Shown: positions 11,630 to 24,260 of the stretch, piece by piece | How the letters are laid out: each line of letters starts with the position of its first letter | How positions within the stretch are numbered: position 1 is the first letter of the stretch | NCBI RefSeq assembly: GCF_902635505.1 | Contig: NC_045427.1 | Span: 134,711,960-134,775,959, forward strand | Origin: Sarcophilus harrisii | Lineage: Eukaryota > Chordata > Mammalia > Dasyuromorphia > Dasyuridae | Direction of reading: 5' to 3' | Length of the DNA stretch: 64,000 nt | The notes under the pieces: generated by a model | Database searches by the model: none | What the model saw: the letters and a program-made list of their open reading frames with translations, nothing else | What the model was told of the DNA's origin: nothing | Made by a program: the position numbers and the translations under genes

Positions 11630-13639
11630 CCTCTGTGTGTGTATGTCTTTCTCTCTCTCTCTTTTTTTCTCTCTCTATTTCTCTTTCTCTGTCTCCTTTC
11701 TCTCTCTGAGTCTCTCTTTTTCTCTCTCTCTTATTCTCTCTCTCCCTCCTTCCCTTCTTTTCTCCCTTTCTCTCTGTGTCTCTCTCCTCTTCTGTCTATT
11801 TTTTTTCTTTGTTATTCTGTCTCTCTGTCTTTATTTGTCTGCCTGTCTCTCCCTTCCCTTCCTCTTTTCCTCCCCCTTTCTCTTTTGGCTTCAAAATATG
11901 CATCCCTATTCCTAAGTGTATCTTTTTTCCTATTCCTAATCATCATAAATATTGTCATGCTTTATGTTAACAAAGCATGTTCTTCACTGAGGAAACTCCC
12001 TCCATTAACAAAGATTGGGAGCTCTTCTGCAATTCAGAGCCTTAGACACTTACTGGGGGCACTGCAAAGTGAAGTGACTTGTCCAGAGTCACATAGCCAG
12101 GATACACCAGAGACAAGGCAGATCTTGATTCTGAGGCCAGTTCTCCATCCACTCTACCAAGCTGCTTCTCTCTTAATCTACAGCACCTGATATTCCTAGG
12201 TAGTTTCTCATCCAAGGATTCATCAGGCCCAGCCACTCTGATGGGTTTAGTGTAATTTGTCCATGGACATCTCATTTGGCATTTAAGGATTGAAAGGCTC
12301 AATGCCAAAGCCACACAGCAAAGAAATGGCCAACAAGGGTGTTTCCTAGATGTCCAGGAATCTCTCCACTCTATCATGTTCCCCCCATCTGAATCCTTGC
12401 CCTTATTTCCAGGACTGAGTCTCTCCCTTTGGGAAATCCAAGGTTACTCACCCTCCGGTCGGGAGAAACCCTTCCAGAAAGCTGTGCTGCCCAGCTCGGT
12501 GGACCGGGGAGGCCCAAGAAGGCTCAGGGCCTGTACCTTTCCCCCCAGTGACCCAAGGGCTTCTGGCCCCCAGAGACTGCTCTGAAGTGTTCTCTGTAGT
12601 CCGGATACCAGCACGGGCTGTGGTGGGGAGAATTAGAAGAAGGAATCTGAGAAGGGCCATAGCTATAGGACTTAATTGTGTGGGTGTAAGGAAAAGGACA
12701 GATCTGAAAAAAGGTGCCCCTTGTCTGTAAGGAGCTGGGGCACTGGGGGATGGTACCAGGAGTAAGGTCTCACCTGGCCCTGTCTCCAGTGTTCCTGAAA
12801 GAGATGGAAGTTGTGCTGGGGCTGGGGCTCCTGAAGCCACAGCAGGGCTCCCCGAGAAGGCAGGCCACGTGGAGTGGCAGAGCTGGGCAGGCCGAGCCCC
12901 TTCCGCAGCCCTGGACCCAGTGCCTTCTCCTGAATCTTCCTTTCCACCACCTGGGCGATGATGCTATCCAGGATGTTAGTAATCCGATCATCCTGCAGAC
13001 CATGGGATAGGGATCAACACATTTTCTCACCTACCTCTTCTGCTCTGATGCAATGCCAAACACTTATTAAGCACCTCCTCAGTGTGCAGGACTGGCTAAA
13101 TTTAGATGAGACAAAGCTTCTGTCAACATGCAGACTGCATGATAAATGTGGGAACATGTCTGGAAAAATTGCACGTATTTAACATATATTGGATTACTTG
13201 CTGTCTAAGGGAGCAAGGTAGAGGGAGAGGGAGGGAGAAAAATTTGCAAGGGTGAGTGCTAAAAATTATCTTTGAGTGTATTTTGAATATAGAATGTTAT
13301 TATTTAAAAAAATAAAACAATAAAAACATGGAGATTGAAGTCAAGTGGGTGGAGAGAAGTCTGACTGAGCCCATGGCTAAAGCAATGGTCCCCCAAGGCC
13401 TGAGATCTTCCCCCCAGGCACTCACATTGGGCAAGGCCGGGGTCACAGGGGCAAAGGCCATGTGGATTCTCTCATGGCCCAGGCAGAGTTTAACAGCCGT
13501 GGAAGCAAGGAGTTCACACAGGGAGGGGCAGGGCAGGGATCCCCGGCCTCCTGGGGCTTCTCCTGGAGTTTCAGTGGTGTCTGTGGCTTCTGTGGAAAAA
13601 ACAACTAGAATTGTAGGGGCCCTCCAGAAAGATCACACT

Positions 13640-13689
<50 letters not shown>

Positions 13690-16600
13690 TTCTCTTCTCT
13701 ATAAATTCATTCCTCACTTCCCAAGGACCGCCCCACATACATCCTAAAGCCGCTCTACTGTGCCTTTGCCTGTGCCCCATTTCTGTGTCTACATGGTCCT
13801 CATAGACCTCCCAACTCTGGAAAGGAAAGCCCTTCCCCCCCCCCCCCCACTTTGCCCCTGGCCAGACCCCTCCCCCAGGCTCTCACAAGAACTGAGGCAA
13901 GGAGGACGCACCTTCTTTGATTTCCTTGGTTCTGTGTGCATCACCATTGCAAGAGGATTGTGGAGTTGGAGGAATTTTCTCTATTGTCTCCTTCTGTCAA
14001 AGCCAGCCCCAGCCACCCCCAAATGAATGAAAACTTTAGAAGTAAGCAAGGGAGTGAGCAGGGAGGTGTGCAACAAGAAGAAAAGTTTCTTTCCTATATC
14101 CTTCCTGTCCCCGCACAGTGCTCCCAAACCCCAAGCCCAGAACACCACCCAAAAAGACTATTTTCACCCAGTTCTTATCACCGTCACCAAGGATAATGGC
14201 GACTCCTGTAGGATATTCAATGCAACCTGGTGCCAAGAAAACTTGTTAAAATGTTTGGAGGTCAGAACGAGCAGCTCCACCTCTACCCCAAGGTCCCTTA
14301 GGGCTCTCCTCCGCCATCCTTATTTCCTATTTTCATTTCTTACCTTTTGTCCTCTATCCCCAGGAGCCCACACTCGAGCATCAGCCTGGCAAGGGCAGTG
14401 CGCTCGGATGTCAAACTTGGCCCGGACTTGGTGCATTTTGGTGCTCAGCTCTGCCAGAGCTGTGGGAGTGAGAGAAGGAAGGAAAGTTACCCCTTAGGAC
14501 TGGAAGAAAGCAGGCATTCAAGACTAGCAAAGGAGCTGTTTCCTTCCCTATCCCTCTCATCCCAGACTTGAAAACCAAGAAAAGGGAGCAGGGTAGGTGG
14601 GATTCAGGAGGCAGAAAGAAAGGAGCCCTCCTCCTGCTATGGAGGTGGTGTGCTGCGGGTCCTGCCATAAGTAGCCTGAACCCCAGTTGGCTTACCCTGA
14701 CTGGGAACGAACTGGGTTAGCATAAGAGAGTGGGCATCGTGCCCAGTGTTATGGGCACACTTCTCCGGGGGCTGCTCCTGAGGGCCTATTGAGGTGGGAA
14801 CAGAGAGGTTAGAGATCAAAGGAGCAAAAAAAAAAAGGAACAAGTCATAAAAGTCAGCTTTTAGAAATCTAAGCAAAGATATGCTGAGAATAAGGTTTAA
14901 TTGGACTTAGTCACAGACTCACTCCCTGATAGGGCTGTTTGTCTGTCTGTAGCTGCCTCAGATGGTGCTAGATGGAGGCCAGGACTGGGCAAGGGGCTAA
15001 AGCTTGGCCCAGACCTTGTCTTCCCATCCCTCCTCCTTTGGGACTCCCAGGCAAGCATTCACTTCATACCTGTGGTATCCTTAGTCCTCCCCACATGGCC
15101 ACAGGCCAGACAGAGCCTGTAGCAGCAGTGAGGGCAGCCCCAATGTGTGTTGAAGAGTCCACGGTAGCAGCGGCTACAGGATCTTGGCGCTTTGGGGTCC
15201 TCCCATGGGATTGGGGCAAGGGTGGGTTCCCCCACTGCAGAGAAAATAGTCACAAAAACCAAAGAACTTAGTAGCTAGCCAAAGAACTCGGCCTCAGAGG
15301 GGAACAAGGATAGGAGTAGGGATGTTTTGGTCCTAATCTCACCCTTCCCAAAGAATGAAGGTAAACCATAAACCTGGTGGAGGAGTAGGGGAAGGAAGGA
15401 GGTAATCAGACCACCTTCTATTTCAAAAGCCCTTTATGTCTCCAAGGGATTAAAGGGAAGTTTCCTTCCAGGTTCACATTCTACTTGAAGCATCTTCCAA
15501 TCTTCACCACCCTCAGCTGGTTGCATCCTTCCTCCTCAAAATTATTTGTATTTATTTTGTGTTTATTCTATTTTTATTTATCTGTATACACGTTCTCTCA
15601 GTCACTAGAATAGAAACTCCTTCAGGTTAGGGATTATTACATTTTTGTCTTGAAACTCTAGTGCCTAGCATGTGGTAGGCACTTGATATAGCTCTGTTGA
15701 TTAATAATGATAAATATGGTTAAAGGGACTTCTCTAATCCCTGCAAAGAGTAACTTGTTCTTGCCATGTCTAACAAAGGTGTCATTTACATATAATTTTA
15801 GAGTCTAACAAATATTTTACATGGATTATCTCACTTAATCCTCAGAATAGCCTTGTGAAGCAGGCAAATGCATATTATCCCATCTTCCTCCACTTCCTTC
15901 CATCCTCCTCCACATCTATTTTATAGGTGGGGGAAATGAAACTCATAGAGATTTAATGATTTGCCTCAAGGTCACAGATAATCAAGTCTCAGATCCAAGA
16001 CTTGATCTCACGTCAAAAAACTCACAAATCTAATCTTTCCACCATGCTTTGCCTAACCTCTCCAATTAATTGCTCCACTTGAGTTGTTCCAGTTGTGAAC
16101 AACACTTTATGACCTCATTTGTTTTGTTTTGTTGGCAAACTCCATTTCCCATTCCTTTCTTCAGCTCTCTGACAGATAGGAAACTGAGACAAACAGGTGT
16201 GACTTGCTCAGGGTCACACAGCTAGTTAAAAGTCTGTGATCACATTTGAACTCAGGTCCTCCTGGCTCCAGGTTCAACGCTTGATCCACTGCACTGCCTA
16301 GCTGTCCCTCCAGCCAGGAAATAATGTCTAGGTTCAAGTACAAACAAAGACAGCCCAACAGCTCAAAAATTTTGCATCTACCAACCAATTCTTAATCATT
16401 TCTCACTGTCCCCTGGGTCAGTCTTTGATATTTATCCCAAACTCAACAGAAGAACTGATCTCAAATCCCACTTCAGACTACTTATGTGACCTTTTAACTT
16501 GTTTGTCTCAGTTTCCCCACCTGTAAAGAGAGGATAATTTATTATTAGGGATTATTAGGGAATTCTTCCTTCTGTTGTACTCAAATCTGCCTCTGTCACT

Positions 16601-19600
16601 TCTACCCACCGATTCTAATTCACCCCATGGGGGAAATGGAACACATTTAATCCCACTTCTATAGGAACTTTCAAATACTTAAAGATTATCATCATGTCTT
16701 TCCAAAGTATTCTTTTCTCTAGCTTAACACCCCCTGGTTCCCTTAGCCAATCCTCTTGGACATGCTCTCACAACCTAGTCACCTCTTCTGTATTTGCTTG
16801 AGCCTAGCAGTACGCTTCCCAAAATGCGGCACCCAGAAGGAAACCTGATATCCTAGATGTGTTCTGAATGGGGTTGGATACAGTAGGATTGTGACCTTTC
16901 TTGTTCTGGACACTGGGCTCCTCTCAGGGCATCTTAGAATTGTGACAGATGGTTTGGCTGCTACCATAATCAGATTGCTAAACCATACCAAGTTGCTTGC
17001 AATTCACTAAATCCCCACCTCTTTCTCCCATCAGTTATGGATTGGTTGTGCGACTATAATACAAAATATAAGTAGACAAACTCTATATGGAAAGAGGTAG
17101 GGCTTTAATGGACAAGAACCAACCAAGACCCCTTGGGGCCTCCACTCAAGATCCAACTCAAACACCACCTTCTACATAAAGCCTTTCCTCCCAATCTCCC
17201 CAGCTATTCCAGTAACTTTCCTCCCTAATGTACATAGTATTCATTTAGGCAGCTAGGGAATACAGTAGATAGAGCATTGGGCAGGAATCAGCAAGACCTG
17301 AATTCAAATTCAGCCTCAGACCCTTACTAGCAGTTTTACCTCTGTTTGTTTTAATTCCCTCATCAATAAAATGGGGGTGATAAGGGTATCTACATCCCAG
17401 AGTTGTTAGGATCAACTGAGATTATAACTGTACTTAAATTGTAGCCACATATTAGATATAGGCTTAGATATATTCATTTATTAAGTACCTACTATGTGCC
17501 AATCACTGTGCTAAGCCTTGGGATACAAAGAAAAAAAGATAAACAGTTCCTACCCTCAAGGGGCTTACATTCTAATGCAGGAAACAACATGTGCATAAAT
17601 AGGTATTGCATATATAAAATATAAATACAGAGTACATATAAGAATAGATACAATGTAACCTTGCTTCCCTCTTGCTTACTAGAGTACATATAAGAATAGA
17701 TACAATGTAACCTTGCTTCCCTCTTGCTTACTACAGTTCATCTTAAGCTTGTTGTTTGACTGATTATTTTTAGTGTCTTCCAGTAAATGGTTCCAGAGAC
17801 TTTAACTCTTGCTTACCTTCCTCCAAAGCCCAGGCAAAGGCCTCCCGCTCCCTCCTCAGTAGTCTACAGAATCTGTCCCCGAGACTATTCAGCAGATACT
17901 TGGCGAGATGCACACTCAGCTTGGTGTCTGGCCCGGGCCTGCAGCCTCTGCCCTCCTCAGTCTGGCTGGTTTCACCTTCCTCTGTCCTTGTTCCACTTGA
18001 AGGTAACCTGGAGAAGCAAAGAGGAACCATGGGTGAGAGTCTGTGCAGAACTGGACTGGGTGCCCAGAACACAGAAGTCTTGCTAAGGAAACTTTGGGGT
18101 GAGAGGTTGGCAAAGACTCACTTTCTCACGTTCATAAGGCGGCAAGTCCTCCCTGGATCTTCCCTTTCCCCAAGGGCACAGCTCTGGCAACGGGGCATTC
18201 CTGCTGGGAGCTCTGTGCAAGGCACACTCTGGAGTTCAAGTCCATCAAGGCCAGGCCTGCTGCCCAGGAATCCTGAGGGGATAATGCATCCTGTCAGGAC
18301 TCCCCTCTGATCTGCCACTTGCAGCCTCCCTTAGTAGCACCCGTCAGCCCCTTTCCCAGCATTATAGCTCCAGTGCTCATGGTCCTCCCTAGCCCAAGGT
18401 TCTATGAGCAGTGATTCTCAAACCAATTGAAATGGTTCACAGACAAATGACTACACAGAGACTAGGGGAGGAGGGCTAGTGTTCTGGGTCCAGGACGGGA
18501 TAGTGATACAGCCTGCTAAGGAGCTGGACGGTTCCAACTGTAGGCAGAGTGACACCGTCCCCAGAGTGATGTAAGAGTTCCAAGGCAACCACTGGTAGGG
18601 TAAGATGATAGGACAGTCCCAACTCGGGCTACCACGGTCGTGAGAAATCCCACGAGGGACTTCAAAATAGAATCAGCCTCGGCTTAGGGATCTGAGAAGT
18701 CTAGAAGAGTCCAATCCTGGCACAGCGATGAAGGAGCTGGGACAGGCTCATCTCAGCTCATAAATCCAAAAGGCAAAATAGTTCCAGCCAACTCACTGAG
18801 ATCTAACAGTCCAGGAAAAGAGATGAAGAGGACGGCAGATCTAATTATTCCCCAGGTGAAGCCTGGGGAGACATCGGCTGATGAGACATCAGAGAGCTGG
18901 AGCAATGGCATAATGGCCTAATTAGTCAAAAGCACACCGAGTCCCAGCTTGGGGTCCATGATCCAAATGGGCGAAAGAAGGAACAGTTCTTGGCTAGGAG
19001 AGCATGGGTCAGCAGAGACTTGTCTGAGGTGACTTGGAAGGAGCTCCATCAGAGCTGTACTGCCCTTTCTTTTCCATAGCAAAGCACCCAGCTAGTGTTG
19101 AAGTAAGATGCCAGTCCCAACAGGGCAACAGGTAAACAAGAAAAAAGGTTCCAGAAGTGGGCAGCAGTGTGCCCCAAGTTGAGAGACTGCAAAGTCTCAA
19201 AAGGATCCAGGTGGAAAGAACATTCTAAACGTTGTGGAGTTATCAACTGGAAAAGGACCCCTTGAGTGTGGGACAGGGCCAGAACACCACCCCAAGCCTC
19301 ACCCTCCAGCCCTTGCCCCGATTCCCCAAGTCCCGGGTACCCCAGTTGCCATTCATGCCTAGCTCATCAACCTCCTTACCTCTCCAGCCATCATGTTCCG
19401 CCGTCTCGGCCTTGCTTCCAAGTGGTGGTTCCAAAGCTTCCTGCCAACTCCCAGTCCCCTGTCCCTCACTGTCCGGGAAGGAGTCAGCTGGACGCTTAGG
19501 GGCTGGGCTACCCGCTGCTCCCCCCACCTCAGGACTTCCCTCCCTCTTGAGGGACCCAACCTGAGTGGTTGGGCCCACCTCCTCCCCTGGGCACCCAGTC

Positions 19601-21123
19601 AAACATCCAAATTGCTCAGAATGCCGAGTGAGCCAGGTCTTCTTGAGCTTGGTATGGTGGCTTGGGGGGCAGGCCCCAGGCCCAGGAAGCTTGCCGACTT
19701 CTTCAGTGGAACCAGTTGTCCCACTAGTACCACCTTCTGTGCCTTCCTGGCACCTTCCACAGTGGCTATGACTCTCATCTCCAGCAGGCAGATGGGATGA
19801 ACAGCAGCCCACCTGACTGACAGACTGTCCTGGGGAAGGGCACTCTGACCCAGAGGATGGCCCTGGTTGGGGGTTTCTGAGGTTCCCATTTCGAGGCACT
19901 ACCCAGGAGCTTCCAAGAGCATGAACCAAACCTGGGGAATGAGTAGGCCAGAGGGTCCGGCCGCCGAGTATATCTGGGCACCCCCCCAAAAGTGGGCAAA
20001 GGTTCTGGTGCCCATTGGCCCCTGGCTCCCCATCCTTTTGATAGGGTAGGGACCGATCCATCTCCCCAGCTCTCTGAAGATGCCCACCAGGGGCTACGCC
20101 CAACAACCCAGGTTCGGCAGTGGTCAACATCTCTTTTGCCAGGCGAGGTATGCCTAGATCTTTGTGATAAAAGCCCTAAAGGGAGAAGAAAGGGATAAGC
20201 TGGGCACTGGCTTTGGCTCTTAACTGAGAGAGATGAAATAGGGGTGAGTGGACCTGGGGGAAAGAAGGAATGATTTATGGAGGACAGTTAATGTGAAATT
20301 GACCCTGGGATCCTAGGCCAGATCTTTGTGTTAAAACATCTCTAATCTGGTGCTTGTTTGGGAAGATTCCACACTCAATAAACACTTGTTGAACTGAATG
20401 GAATTCTTCTGGAGAAGAGCTTTCACTGAGCAAAGAGAATCAACTGTTTCTTTCCTTCTTTACAGCCTCCCCAGTGTGAATTCCCTCTGGGTGTTCTCCA
20501 CACTTTCAAGTCCTTACCTTGCTTCCTGAGCTGAAAACAGGAGGACTCTTGGGCTGGGTCCCCAGGTATGCCCAAGGAATAGGAGCTAGGGGCCAATCAG
20601 AAGGCCGATCGTGGGGCTGGCTGGGCACCAAGTAAGGAGGCAGGCAGGCAGGCACCCAGAAGGGGGTCCTCTCTAGGATCTTGGTCTCCAGAAGGAAGGG
20701 GCAATGTAAGGGCCGGAAAGCCAATGGGTCATTCTTGGGATGGCTGCTACCTTGCTCTGGGGGCAGGAGGTTATGACGAGGTGGGCATGGCTGCCCACAG
20801 AGTGCCAGCTGGTGGGCTAGCATTGCTTCCTTCCATCGCAGTCCCTCTTTGGCCCCCAACCATCCAGTCTTTCCCTCACCATTACGGGGTCCCTCACCCC
20901 CCAAGAATGGAATTGGGTCATTTGGGCCATGGGGTAAATCATGTGGAAACCAAGAGTCTGGGGTGTTCAGGGTTCCTCTCCAAAAAGGAGCAGGATCTCC
21001 CAGGCACAGTGGTCCATAGTGTGGACCCCGTGGCAAGGTGCCTGGCTCTTGTCTGATGCCATTCTCTGATGCTGGCTTCTCCCAGGTGGGGGTATCTTGC
21101 AGGTAGGTGTGTGTGCTTTCCAT
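4787..21123 (-). CDS. HR: Hairless (HR), lysine demethylase/nuclear receptor corepressor
   Basis: Coding exons, in transcript order: 20518-21123, 19380-20175, 18122-18272, 17817-18007, 15070-15234, 14696-14785, 14344-14459, 13912-13993, 13426-13589, 12774-12992, 12452-12617, 11264-11333, 10926-11056, 10491-10610, 10274-10389, 6522-6686, 5043-5171, 4787-4849. All introns are GT..AG, phases join without a break, and the total of 3540 nt gives 1179 residues (human 1189). The start [20 protein letters not shown] and the end [20 protein letters not shown] match human HR. Visible parts: [18 protein letters not shown] in exon 3; a six-Cys zinc finger (Cys 601, 604, 615, 618, 623, 626); an LXXLL motif LCELL at 756-760 and a variant FCRLL at 564-568; a C-terminal JmjC domain (about 935-1150) with GAPHQV near 1115. 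Known role: nuclear corepressor for the vitamin D, thyroid and ROR receptors, reported H3K9 demethylase, needed for hair follicle regrowth. No disabling change was seen. Confidence 0.96.
5180..5482. repeat. GA-rich microsatellite in HR intron
   Basis: About 300 bp of GA/GGAA/GAGAGA purine repeats on the plus strand. It lies directly upstream, in transcript sense, of the acceptor of the next-to-last HR coding exon (5171). Confidence 0.9.
5940..6475 (-). repeat. L1 LINE fragment (endonuclease/early ORF2)
   Basis: The minus-strand frame at 6143-6358 reads [14 protein letters not shown]...[16 protein letters not shown], the SDH-containing end of the L1 APE-type endonuclease and the start of the linker. 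No intact ORF2. It sits in the HR intron between exons 6522-6686 and 5043-5171. Confidence 0.8.
7130..7345 (-). repeat. MIR SINE
   Basis: Plus strand: CCCCATTTTACAGATAGGG, GTGACTTGTTCAGAGTCACA and CAGCCAGTAAGTGTC, the reverse complement of the MIR core. Confidence 0.75.
7985..8225 (+). repeat. MIR/THER SINE
   Basis: GAGGCAGTTGG start, CCATCTCTGACACTTAAG, CTATGTGACCATAAGCAAAT and CTCCTGTAAAATTAGGATAA in MIR sense order. A second related SINE follows at about 8225-8400. Confidence 0.7.
8225..8400 (+). repeat. tRNA-headed SINE, MIR-related
   Basis: Reads GATTTGGAGTCAGAGAACC, TTGGGCAGATACTACC and GAGTTTCCTCATTTACAAAA in sense order. It directly abuts the previous MIR. Confidence 0.6.
8940..9014. 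repeat. TG/TA microsatellite
   Basis: Alternating TATG/TGTG runs pass into a (TA)n run at about 8990-9014, inside a large HR intron. Confidence 0.85.
9690..10115 (+). repeat. L2 LINE 3' end
   Basis: GGCATTTAAAGCTCTTTGCA, TTTTCCTGATCTCC, then AGATTGTCAGCTCCTTGAC and CCTAGCACCTAGGACAGTG, the classic L2 3' end in sense. It ends near TTTGCTGATGCTG. Located in the HR intron upstream of exon 6522-6686. Confidence 0.75.
11393..11885. repeat. T-run plus CT/TG-rich low-complexity block
   Basis: About 490 bp of plus-strand pyrimidine repeats (TCTCTC, TGTCTC, CCTTCC), opening with a T run at 11395-11415 and including a (TG)n run at about 11597-11623. It is purine-rich in the HR transcript. Its long open frames are artefacts of low complexity. 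Confidence 0.9.
13140..13330 (+). repeat. L1 3'-end fragment
   Basis: ACATATATTGGATTACTTGC, a G-rich GGGAGAGGGAGGGAG stretch and an A-rich tail match the marsupial L1 3' UTR in sense. In an HR intron. Confidence 0.6.
13643..13688. repeat. (CA)n microsatellite
   Basis: About 46 bp of pure CA, 54 bp upstream (in transcript sense) of the HR exon at 13426-13589, on the side of its acceptor. Confidence 0.95.
16095..16330 (-). repeat. MAR1-type SINE
   Basis: Plus strand: GGCAAACTCCATTTCCC, CAGATAGGAAACTGAGAC, GCTCAGGGTCACACAGCTAG and TTGATCCACTGCACTGCC. Reverse orientation, in an HR intron. Confidence 0.85.
17248..17445 (+). repeat. tRNA-headed SINE (MAR1/MIR kin)
   Basis: Starts GGCAGCTAGGGAATACAG with TAGATAGAGCATTGGGC, then GACCTGAATTCAAATTCAGC. 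An A/B-box head followed by a MIR-like tail (CATCAATAAAATGGGGGTG). Confidence 0.75.
17460..17585 (+). repeat. MIR3-like fragment
   Basis: TTATTAAGTACCTACTATG, TGCTAAGCCTTGGGATAC and GGGGCTTACATTCTAATGC form the common marsupial unit that accompanies MIR3/THER copies. Confidence 0.55.
17630..17733 (+). repeat. Perfect 52-bp tandem duplication
   Basis: The 52-bp unit starting GAGTACATATAAGAATAG and ending TCTTGCTTACTA occurs twice, at 17630-17681 and 17682-17733, with no mismatch. It lies in an HR intron 84 bp from the donor of exon 17817-18007. Confidence 0.95.
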
Positions 21124-21140
21124 GATGCCTCTGCCCTCAT
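20967..21140 (-). CDS. Third HR upstream ORF, overlapping the HR start (57 aa)
   Basis: An ATG at 21138-21140 shares the bases ATGA with the stop of the preceding uORF. It runs 57 codons out of frame with HR, across the HR start, and ends at 20967. Context is weak (C at -3), while the HR ATG has A at -3 and G at +4. Translation of this frame would exclude HR initiation by the same ribosome. Whether it is used is unknown; the frame is open but the HR coding sequence constrains most of it, so no protein function is suggested. Confidence 0.4.
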   Translation of the reverse strand: MRAEASWKAHTPTCKIPPPGRSQHQRMASDKSQAPCHGVHTMDHCAWEILLLFGEEP

Positions 21141-21704
21141 GGGGTTCTCACAAAGGGGCTTCCTGTAGTGAAACCAACAAAGCATGGGCTCAGATGAATT
21201 GCCTGGGCATCCCTGTTGCCCCACCCTGGCGGCATTGAGGCAGCACAAACCGGTAAGACAAGTACAAGCCAACAACTGGGCATCAAGCTGCCTGCCCACA
21301 CATTGCCCTAAGCTTCCCACCCTGGACATGTTGATGCCCCCACTATAAAGAAGCAATATGATGCCTCCCTCTCCTTTCCACTCCTCCTCTTATTCCCTGC
21401 CTTATTCCACCAAAGTCAGGAAGCTTCAGTAGAAATAGAAGTGAAGTTGGGATCTCTTTGTATTCTTGTTTTTGTATCATTTAACATCTTTTAAACATTT
21501 GTATCATTGGTTTCATCTGACCAGAAAACAGAAACATAATTCATTGATATAGATTATTTTATCTTGGTTGAAAAATTGCTTATTTTTTTAAAAATCCAAC
21601 TATCTATTCCATATTTATTAGTATACAGTTGTGATTGGTTATTGGTAGAAAATAGCCTATAAACTTAAATATGTTACACTATTATCATACATAAAAAGTC
21701 AGAT

Positions 21705-22228
21705 CATGTATAGTAGACTGACCACATCATCCTCCCATGCTCAAGGATCTCCAATGATTCCCTATTGTCTCTAGATAAAATTGCAAACTCCTCAGCTTAG
21801 CCTTTAAAGCCATTCCCAATCTGGTATCAGCCTACCTTTCCAGGTTTATTTCACGTTACGCCCCTTCATGAACTCTCTGTTCCAGCCAAACTGGTCTACT
21901 CGCTGTTCCCCAAACTCAGCATTCCATCTCCGGCCTCCATGACTTTGAACAGGCTGTGTGCCCCTTCACTGGAATTCACTCCCTCCTCACCTTCTTCTCT
22001 TAGAATCCTAAGGTTTTATTCAAGACTCATCTTATGTGTTACCCGCCATGGGAAGTCTTTCCTGGCCCCCTTAGTCATTAACAATCTCTCCCTCCTCAAA
22101 TCGCTATTGATGTACTTAGCTGTTAAATGATTAATAGCAGGACAGTTTCATCTTTATCCCTGTACACCCATCAAATCTATCATAATGCCTTATACCTAAT
22201 CCACACTTAATAAATGCATCTTAGGGGA
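21705..22228 (+). repeat. L2 LINE 3' portion
   Basis: One of the best-kept L2 copies here: CTCCAATGATTCCCTATTG, CCTACCTTTCCAGGTTTATT, CCAAACTGGTCTACTCGCTG and GCATTCCATCTCCGGCCTCC, ending CACACTTAATAAATGC. In HR intron 1. Confidence 0.85.
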
Positions 22229-22689
22229 TTGGGATTGAATTGGCCTGGGCAGAGTTCTTCAGTTGCACACATTTGGGAGAAGAGGAACAGAAAAGAATAG
22301 ATTTAAGAGTGGAAAACATCTGATCTAACTACCTCATTGTACAGAGGAAGGGCACTGAACTTCAGAGAGTAGTGAGCAGCAAAGACTGGATTCTAGACCT
22401 GTCTTGGAATCTCTACCAAATTTAATGTTTTTTTTCACTACATCATCAGGGGATGAAACCTAGGACTTTCTACCAGTATGGTAAAGAAGAAAAAGTGAGA
22501 ACCCATAAGAAAGGTCTAAAACCCTTTCTGGAAAAATTATTAAGAATGGGAATCGGATTTGGATCTTAGGTCTAGAATCTTGTTAAGTGTGTGACTTTCA
22601 GTTTCTGTCTCAGAGTTAAGGAAATTTAACTAAATGGTCTGCAAGGTCTTGTTCAGCTTTCAAATCTTGAGTCTATGAGTCATGACTAT

Positions 22690-22790
22690 AGCATAATATT
22701 TAAAGTTGCAAGAGAGCTCAGAGATTATCTCCTCTAACCCTCTCATTTTACAGAAAAGGAAACTGAGGTTTAGCTGGGTTCCCATTATCG
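22690..22790 (-). repeat. MIR-type SINE remnant
   Basis: AGAGATTATCTCCTCTAACC and TTTTACAGAAAAGGAAACTG are an inverted MIR core. In HR intron 1. Confidence 0.55.
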
Positions 22791-23548
22791 AATCCTAGGC
22801 TCCAGGGGATGAAAAGAGTATATCTGGTTAAAAGAAGTAACTAGGGAGGAATGCACCTTAGGGCTGAGGGTGCATTTTGGTATCTCTCCTGGCGTACTAT
22901 GCAGTGGAAACTGACTCTTCTTGGTCCTCTAAGATTATCCTATTTAGCTCTCCCCTTCCCCCAGGAAGCCCAGAACAGCTGATAGGGTCTGGAATCTCCC
23001 CTAGGTTCAGGTTGAGTCCTTGCTCCTAGAAAAAGCTGAGCCATCTTCATAGGGAGGCCCTAAAGTGAAGGGAATTAAGAGGCATCCCTGCTTATTTAAA
23101 TGAGTCTTCCCAAATGCAGGAAGTCATAATGTCCTTTAGAAGAGGAAGACACACACACAGAGATCCCCTTAGTCAGAGACAGAGAGGTAGGGAAAAGAGG
23201 GAAACTCCCAAGCGGAGCAGGGAAGTACCAAGACTGGTGTGACAGGTGTCACTGAGACTAGCATGACAATGTGACACGGGGCTGGCACTGTTTCCCAGGG
23301 GAATTCAACACCAGTCCAGAGTCGGGGTCCCAATGCCACAGAAAGAAAAAAAGAGTAAGACCGGTGGGAACTTCAGAAAGAGGACGACCCTGGTTTTCTA
23401 GGGGGCAGATTTAAATTTAAAATGCTGCCGGGGGAACGAACAACTTTATACAGAGGCACCCGGGGCCAAGACAACTTGACGGATCAGTTCCGTACTCTCT
23501 CGGAGTCCAAATGCCCGGGTTCTCCTCGGTCCCAATGGTAGTACTCAC

Positions 23549-24260
<712 letters not shown>

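Noticed and set aside
11373-12190. Long serine/leucine-rich open frames on the plus strand
   Set aside because: CT/TG low-complexity DNA; no start context, homology or splice sites.
18400-19230. Endogenous retrovirus or LTR in HR intron 3
   Set aside because: No paired long terminal repeats, primer-binding site or retroviral protein words were seen. No retrovirus-like element was recognised anywhere in the window.
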